From: Epiperipatus broadwayi
Taxonomy: Eukaryota; Onychophora; Udeonychophora; Euonychophora; Peripatidae
Reading direction: 5' to 3'
NCBI GenBank assembly: GCA_028023455.1
Contig: JAQFVV010000144.1
Coordinates: 496,001 to 560,000, forward strand
DNA: 64,000 nucleotides
Numbering within the stretch: position 1 is the stretch's first letter; every line of letters starts with the position of its first letter. The position numbers were made by a program, and so were the translations under genes. The notes beneath the pieces are model-generated. The model was not told the DNA's origin, did no database searches, and saw only the letters and a program-made list of their open reading frames with translations. Below are positions 57,998 to 64,000 of the stretch, piece after piece.

Positions 57998-58189
57998 TTA
58001 AGACGGAGCCATGGTGAAGCCAGCACAGCTTCTTCTCATATGGTAGTGAGTATTGAAGCCTGAGTTTAAGGCCAGGTTAGCACATAGTCCCCTGCCACTT
58101 CTGAACGAAATGTTCCTTTCCCAAGCAGCATGATGATCAATCCCAGGGTACCGGCGTTTGTCACAGAAACCCTTGTAATCTTCATCCAT
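57998..58189 (-). CDS. Unidentified minus-strand frame with coding-like composition
   Basis: Sixty-three codons from ATG (MDEDYKGFCDKRRYPGIDHH near the start, HMRRSCAGFTMAPS at the end) have GC far above the surroundings and use W, H, R, G and C residues rarely produced by AT-rich DNA. The frame stays open upstream of the ATG back to a possible acceptor (AACAATAG) near 58205-58213, so it could be a terminal exon. It lies on the same strand as, and inside the intron of, the NDUFA3-like gene. No domain is recognised. A young transposon fragment is the main alternative. Confidence 0.35.
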   Translation of the reverse strand: MDEDYKGFCDKRRYPGIDHHAAWERNISFRSGRGLCANLALNSGFNTHYHMRRSCAGFTMAPS

Positions 58190-58224
58190 CCGCAGAACGA
58201 CTTTTGCTATTGTTATTTACCTGT

Positions 58225-58335
58225 GCCGTAGCGCATTGGTAAAATCGAGTGCAGCCAATTCTACCTCCTTAATATGTCACATTCAGAATTGATCTGAACT
58301 ACTCTTGAAGTCAGGTTCGATCTAAAGTTATTTGA
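58225..58335 (+). repeat. Possible tRNA-derived SINE fragment
   Basis: GCCGTAGCGCATTGGTA fits an A box (TAGCGCATTGG). A B-box-like GGTTCGATCT follows about 85 nt later. The spacing is longer than in a tRNA, so this would be an altered or chance pairing. Confidence 0.2.
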
Positions 58336-59330
58336 GCTGATTTACACGCTCGCCTGTTAAATGTAAATATTTGTCATATTCAAATGCTTCAGTAGTTATT
58401 AATCAAGGTGTAGTATGATTACTTATATAATAGCCACTAGTTTAAATAGGAAGTGGCACAATTTTCTCTATAGATATAAGGTAGTGATTATTACATATTT
58501 CTGTAATTAATATAAAGATGAAGGATTGTTAAAACTCATCTCATAAAAGGATTAATAAGTATTTATGTAAATACGTTTATAATCCATTTGTAAGAAGAAA
58601 AAAATATCTCTTCAATCGTTACAATGCCTGCGTGCATTACAATCCGTTAGTGGGTTACATATATATTATTTGTCATTTTAATTGTGATCTATTATTATAA
58701 TAAACATACAGTTAAATTAATCTAGTTCATTCTCTGCCTCATTATTCAATCCAATTCATTTATAAATCTATACCTTAATAAAGTCCCTTAGTATAAGTAT
58801 AATTAGATTTAATTAGTAGCATTTTAACCTAGAGTCTTATTGCTTCACCCTGACTTATGCCGGCCACGAATAAATGGTATACTATGTGTAACTTCAAGGT
58901 GGTCGTTCATAGGGTCTCGAGTCTTGGAGTACTAGCATGTGAGTTGAAGTATGGTCGAATTCGGGATGTCACACTCCTGGTCTGGTTAGGTTTGGTCTCT
59001 ATGCTAGGATTCTAGATTCTGTTACGCGAATGTACAAACTTGGCCGGTACAATGAAAATCTTTTTTAAGTCCTGATATCAAAGAACAGATGTTGAAGATG
59101 ATATATAATATGACCTATATCATGACATTAAATCTTAAAAAGTTCAATTAGTTCAAAAGTGAAATTTCAGCTTATCAGCTGAAGATCTCCCACAATTAAT
59201 CAATCCATTGGTGGAATTATGTATGTTTAACCTATATTGATAATTGCTATACAGCTTTAACTATATATACATATATCAGTGCTGGAAGAGATGGATGTAG
59301 TAATGCAGTAAACATCATGCTCTCTCTCCA

Positions 59331-59490
59331 TAGAGGCAAAACACTCCATATAGTAGTGACCTTCAGTGCAAACCAGAGTAATCCATGGATGCTGAAAGGT
59401 TTGTGCATAAAATCCCTATCATATCTAGGCTAGTTTCTAGCTTGTGGCTTTCATCAGTGAGGATAAAGAATGGGGATGTTTGATGGTTCT
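59331..59490 (-). mobile_element. MITE family M, truncated copy
   Basis: It carries AGAGGCAAAACACTCCATAT, TTCAGTGCAAACCAGAGTAA and TGTGCATAAAATCCCTATC, then breaks off without the second terminal repeat. It holds the best-preserved hairpin motif (59430-59462 minus): CTGATGA, then AAGC CACA AGCTA, then GAAACTAG. Confidence 0.75.
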
Positions 59491-60222
59491 CTCTCTCCAT
59501 ATTATGGATACTGATAATAATGTAGATTTTTCAAATACAAGAATCCCTATTCAGATATGACTCTCTCCATTAAAAAAAAAAAATTCAGAGAGGTTATCAA
59601 GGATTCTTAAGAAATCAGACTATATCAACAAATAAGTTACTTTCTATATGTAAAAATTTCGTCAAGCCCATTACTTAAACAGCTATTAATTTTACATCAC
59701 ATTACCACATATTATCACCTCCCTAACTCACATTTTAATTTTTTTTACTGGATAAACTTTTAATGTTATTCTATATTTATTTTATGGCATCTCTACAACA
59801 TCTTTTAAAACAGAATTCTTTGCTCTGACAATGGTAGACACCATATAGCTGAAAAGTCATTATAATAATACTATTAATTACATACAGATGAACCTGGATA
59901 ATATACCTTTTATGTCTATTATTTATGAAAGTCTTAGTTTTAAGAACCAAGTCTTTATATATATATATAAAATTTTGTTGATTTGAATATCATGAATAAC
60001 TAAAAAAAAAACATTGTATTTTAATCTATTTGCTATCTTCAGTCATTCTTAATTCATAAATAAATTTATTCATTATCATTTGAGAACATTTTTTTAAAAT
60101 ATACATACAAACAAAAAAATATGTGACAAAAAAATAAGTTCTCAAACAAAAATTTGAAAGCTTATTCTTAGTAACATGACAGTTTGACTTTAGAGCATTT
60201 GAACATTATTCAAAATACTTAC

Positions 60223-60313
60223 TACAGGATGAAAATATTTATAATTTTCCGCTATAGCATAGAGTACACCAATTACAAATATTGTCCCAAAACACGTCAA
60301 CACCATTTCGGTC
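60223..60313 (-). CDS. NDUFA3-like small membrane protein, exon with the membrane segment
   Basis: Minus strand: acceptor ATTTTAG|, one leading base, then 30 codons (TEMVLTCFGTIFVIGVLYAI, AENYKYFHPV), and donor GTA|GTAAGT. The hydrophobic run of about 18 residues is a single membrane span. In mammalian NDUFA3 the span is likewise preceded by a charged residue and followed by Y-x-K-Y ... V-M, as here. Two start options exist. The internal ATG at 60304-60306 would give a 62-residue protein. Alternatively an upstream exon supplies the usual N-terminal helix, with TE as the link. I found no convincing upstream exon in 60.3-64 kb. Confidence 0.68.
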
Positions 60314-61580
60314 CTAAAATATATATATGCTAACATAAATATTTTCAAAACAAATTATGTAAAATGTTCTTTCAGGCTTTCCCATATATAAAAATTAAAC
60401 AAGAGATCATTTGTAAAATAAAACTATTGTCCCTAGAAACAATAAAATCTGTTACGTAATATTTTTGTCACATAAACAGCCTTATTATTGTAGTATCCAA
60501 AAATTGCTCATCAATCTTTCAATACTGTCGGTAAACAATTTTAGATATTATCATAATAAGACTGTTCATTTATAGATCTTTTATCACATAAATAATATTT
60601 TGTTTGTCTTTACACGTAGAAAAATCTGGAAAAAAAAGAAGATATACAATATATATATCGATATGACAAAAGTCAGGGCTTAAAACCATTTATAATAATT
60701 TTATTTAATTATTTTTTCCCAAATAGATTTACTAAGGCAGTGATGTTCAACTTATTAATGATAAAAGCTACTTTTTAATATCAACAGATTGCATGATTTA
60801 CTATAGGTAGAAATTTACTTTAATTAAAAAAATATGATATATGAAAACTGAATGAAATTAAAATCCATATTTGTAAAATAAAATTGCAAAAACATGCAAA
60901 CTATAATTACTTATATTTTTAACATTAATGTTAAATTTGATATTATTTAAATCTGGCAGTATATTTAAATTTGGTATAAATATGAAAACACAATCAAAGA
61001 TTCTACACCAAATATTTACAAATTATTTCATTTCTTAATTGAGTTAATTCAATGTAGAATTTATTTTTTTTATGTAATATTTGTTAAAATGTGATATATC
61101 ATATTTCCAAATATATTCATTTAGAAATTTAATTAATTTCAAACTGTAATTGTTTCTATATTAATATCAGCACAAGATATATAGATGCACAATTTGATTT
61201 GAAATATCTGCTCTATGAGGTTTATTTTAATGTGGTTGTAAAATATCAAACTTTGGAGCCTAAGTTCCTCAGATCAACTCCAGTTGTGGCATTTACAGCA
61301 TTCAAACTTATAAATTCTCAAACAATAAAACTAATTGATTACAGTATTTATTTTTATTTTTAAAATATTTTCAATATTTAAGTTACTTTGAAATGGATTA
61401 CTAACTAAAGAAACAATTTTTAAAAAAATCTTGAAATTATTTTTATATCATCTGTCTTGATTTATGGTCAGGGCAGTTATACAACATCAGATAAAGAAAT
61501 ATAAAGTCCTTGATTGATTTCAGTTCTGTCACATCCAGACTCCTTATGAATTCTCAAATAATAGTCATTTGATTACTTAT
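60314..61580. other. Upstream side of the NDUFA3-like exon, nothing recognised
   Basis: AT-rich. Two loosely similar blocks (near 61250-61330 and 61500-61580, sharing AATTCTCAAA and TTGATTAC) suggest an old duplication. Confidence 0.35.
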
Positions 61581-61702
61581 TACTATTTCATAAATTATTT
61601 TAAAGAACAATTAACCATTTCAAGATTTTCCTTTCAATAAATACTATTTCATAAATTATTTTAAAGAACAATTAACCATTTCAAGATTTTCCTTTCAATA
61701 AA
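61581..61702. repeat. Perfect tandem duplication, 61-bp unit
   Basis: TACTATTTCATAAATTATTT through CTTTCAATAAA occurs twice back to back (61581-61641, 61642-61702) with no difference visible. This implies a very recent event. Confidence 0.92.
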
Positions 61703-64000
61703 ATTTAACATAATGATGAAATGTCTGCATTTGCCAATACTTAAATTTGACTTGAATACTTATAAGAATTGTTGAAAAGTTCTTATTGAATTATCATGTT
61801 CATTAAATTACTATTTTTATTTTGCATTTCTAGATATGAACTATTAAATTGTGAAGAATCATTTTTTGAAAATTAAATGTGGATTGAAAATCTTTTTTTT
61901 TTTTTTTCCCACGGAAGAAATTTTTAATGAGTTAGTAAACAATATGTATAACAAAATTCAGTTATCTTCAGTTTTTATATAATCATTTTTGAAGTGCAAT
62001 TTTTTTAAAAAACAAGAAAGGACAATTTTAAAACTAATATCCAAAACATATTATATTTAAATTCTATTACATATTTCTTGCTGAGAAGTAAAATAATGAT
62101 ATTTTTAAATATATATATATTTCCTTACATTTTTACAAAGAGAAATGATACTTTATAGCTGACCTGTCATTGTTGGAGCTCTATTGGTTAAAGGAAAAAA
62201 CAATTCATAAAATGGAAATTTATCAAGTATAACAAATACATCTTCATTCTTCCCAATAATACCTATAATATAATTTTCATAACTACTTTATTTGAGCAAT
62301 TATCAAATATCTAAATAAATACCACTACTCAAGTTGTGTGATTAATATTTGATTAGCCAAATTGTAAAGAAAATGCAATTTTTATGCAAATATTAGACTT
62401 TATTTAGAAGATATCCTAAACTAAGAACTTAACAACTCTTTTATGACTGTTGATTTTGAAAATTGCAAATCTTCAAAAAACAAAATAATTTACGTTTTGC
62501 TTTTTGAAATTGGAAAAACAATGTCTACTAAAGCGAGGAACAATCCTTTTACTAATTCTTAGACATTGAATTCCTTTTTTGTTTTAGCTATAAAAAGGCA
62601 TACCTTCAAAAAAACAAATGTTACTGAAATTGAGTTAATCATAGCTTTTATGAACTTAAAAAGACCATGTTTCAAATTCTTGAAAATGGCATAATTTTGA
62701 CTTATGAATCAAATTTTCCCTATAACATTCAAAAATACAATTATATATATATTTTCTTTGGAATTACCTAGGCCAATTTACATATTAAATGGCTACATTT
62801 TCTATTGATCATAGTAAAAAAAAAATTATGTTTCAACTCATCATGAAGTGATAACTTTAGATTTCTTTTCAATGTTTATAATTATAATACTATTAAAAAA
62901 ATTAATATTGAACTCCAATTGTACTTATCAATGAGGGTAATTGATTATTAATGGATTCTATGTTGAAGCAATGTAAACAAATCTTAGCATACACTATACA
63001 TCAATGTCAATTAGATAATCTGAGTGTTATTAATCAAACTATGAGCAAGTTGTAGCATATAATTTATTGTGATTTAAATTTGATAAATCACTGATCTACT
63101 TCAAGTTTACATTAGGTACAACACCTATGGCTGAATGTTTATTGCATGCAAGCAATGGACAATTGAGTATCAAATGCATCAGGACACTTGAAAAGTATTA
63201 TTATTTATGATCAATAGTGAAAGCAGAAATAGCTTACCTTATTTTTAAAAAAAGCTTGTGCAAAAGAGGTGAATTAAGATGCAAAATTACATTCTGATCC
63301 TCACACTATTTGTCTTGAATGATTTTCTTATTTGATTTAAATATAATAAATGGACATTTTAGATTTATTTACACCTTTTAATGGAGGATCAACTCAAAGT
63401 AATAACTGATTGGTAGGTTGCAACAACTTTGCACTTATAAATTGTTATAAAAAAGAATAAGTGAAACTTTACGAATGGAAGAATGGTAACTGATAAATAG
63501 TTAGCTGTTGAAGATTTTATGTCAAAATAAGTTCCCAGTTGATCATAAAATTATTGATATACTTTTTTTAAAGGAAAAAAAAAGGAAGCATTCATTTATG
63601 ACTTAATTCCTAAAGATTATTTTTTTAAGAAAAAAGTCTATCACATTAGAATTTGCTAACATAAGAGATAATGTTACTTTCAACAGAATAATAAGGATTT
63701 GAATTTTCATTAAACTTATGTATTAAGATGATCATATTGAAGATGAAATAAAAAATATAAAAAAACCTTTATTTATATAGCACAGCAAATAAAATAAAAC
63801 TATAAAAAGAGAAAATTGACAAAACAGGAAAGCGAAACAAATCAGTTTTAAAAAATTCAAATATGTAAGAGTAAACACTTTAACTTTCAGCCAAAATAAT
63901 AAAATGATTTTATAGATGTAAATAACTTTACTTACTTATAATAAATATAAAATATTATTGATATAATAATTGTATATTTATTATAAAGCATAAAAATTGT
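61703..64000. other. AT-rich end of window, nothing recognised
   Basis: No exon, RNA or repeat pair could be supported. If the NDUFA3-like gene has an N-terminal exon it is either here and too short to see, or beyond the window. Confidence 0.4.

Larger units (their letters stand above)
49784..60222 (-). other. 10.4-kb intron of the NDUFA3-like gene, packed with inverted repeats
   Basis: On the minus strand it begins GTAAGT (60222 downwards) and ends in a T-rich tract and AG at 49784. It holds the palindrome at 49945-51490, the inverted repeat at 52331-52582, the MITE family at 54-59.5 kb and an unexplained minus-strand frame at 57998-58189. Between these (52.6-54.0, 56.1-57.9, 58.4-59.3 and 59.5-60.2 kb) I see only AT-rich filler. 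One raised-GC piece lies near 58860-59045. Confidence 0.6.

Noticed and set aside
1-64000. CRISPR arrays, operons or bacterial-type systems
   Set aside because: The sequence is clearly animal nuclear DNA with spliced genes; no regularly spaced identical short repeats with unique spacers were seen.

Overview
The window is animal nuclear DNA, very rich in A+T (by eye about three quarters), with long introns, GT/AG splice sites and many decayed transposons. Two protein-coding genes can be supported. A bilaterian invertebrate is the best fit, because the STRAP protein is clearly animal but has a short tail unlike the vertebrate one. I cannot name the species. Almost every long reading frame in the window is chance AT-rich sequence. 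Both real genes are made of short exons.

Layout. 1-5.4 kb is upstream sequence with a tRNA-like SINE head, a decayed minus-strand coding remnant and two tandem duplications. 5.44-39.99 kb is a STRAP orthologue (WD40 protein, SMN-Gemin/TGF-beta signalling family) on the plus strand, in six coding exons encoding 332 residues. Intron 1 is about 23 kb and holds a broken Merlin (IS1016/ISXO2-like) transposase, two LINE remnants, several fold-back elements, and two minus-strand coding-like stretches that I do not recognise. Introns 2, 4 and 5 hold a degenerate about 60-bp minisatellite, an RTE-type LINE remnant, a 207-bp MITE and a 455-bp fold-back.

40-49.7 kb is the convergent intergenic space. 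49.68-60.31 kb carries two minus-strand exons of a small one-pass membrane protein, best matched to complex I subunit NDUFA3. They are separated by a 10.4-kb intron. That intron contains a near-perfect palindrome of about 1.55 kb, a second inverted repeat, four copies or arms of one MITE family, and an unexplained minus-strand ORF with high GC for this window. 60.3-64 kb has no recognisable gene.

The most unusual signal is not a protein. A short motif, CTGATGA-A, then a small hairpin, then GAAACT, recurs in at least eight places in different inverted-repeat families at 36.4, 50.0, 51.4, 52.3, 54.1, 55.4, 55.8 and 59.4 kb. In the MITE copies the hairpin stem changes by paired substitutions (GGC/GCC, AGC/GCT, GAC/GTC). 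That is the pattern expected of a conserved RNA structure resembling a hammerhead-ribozyme core.
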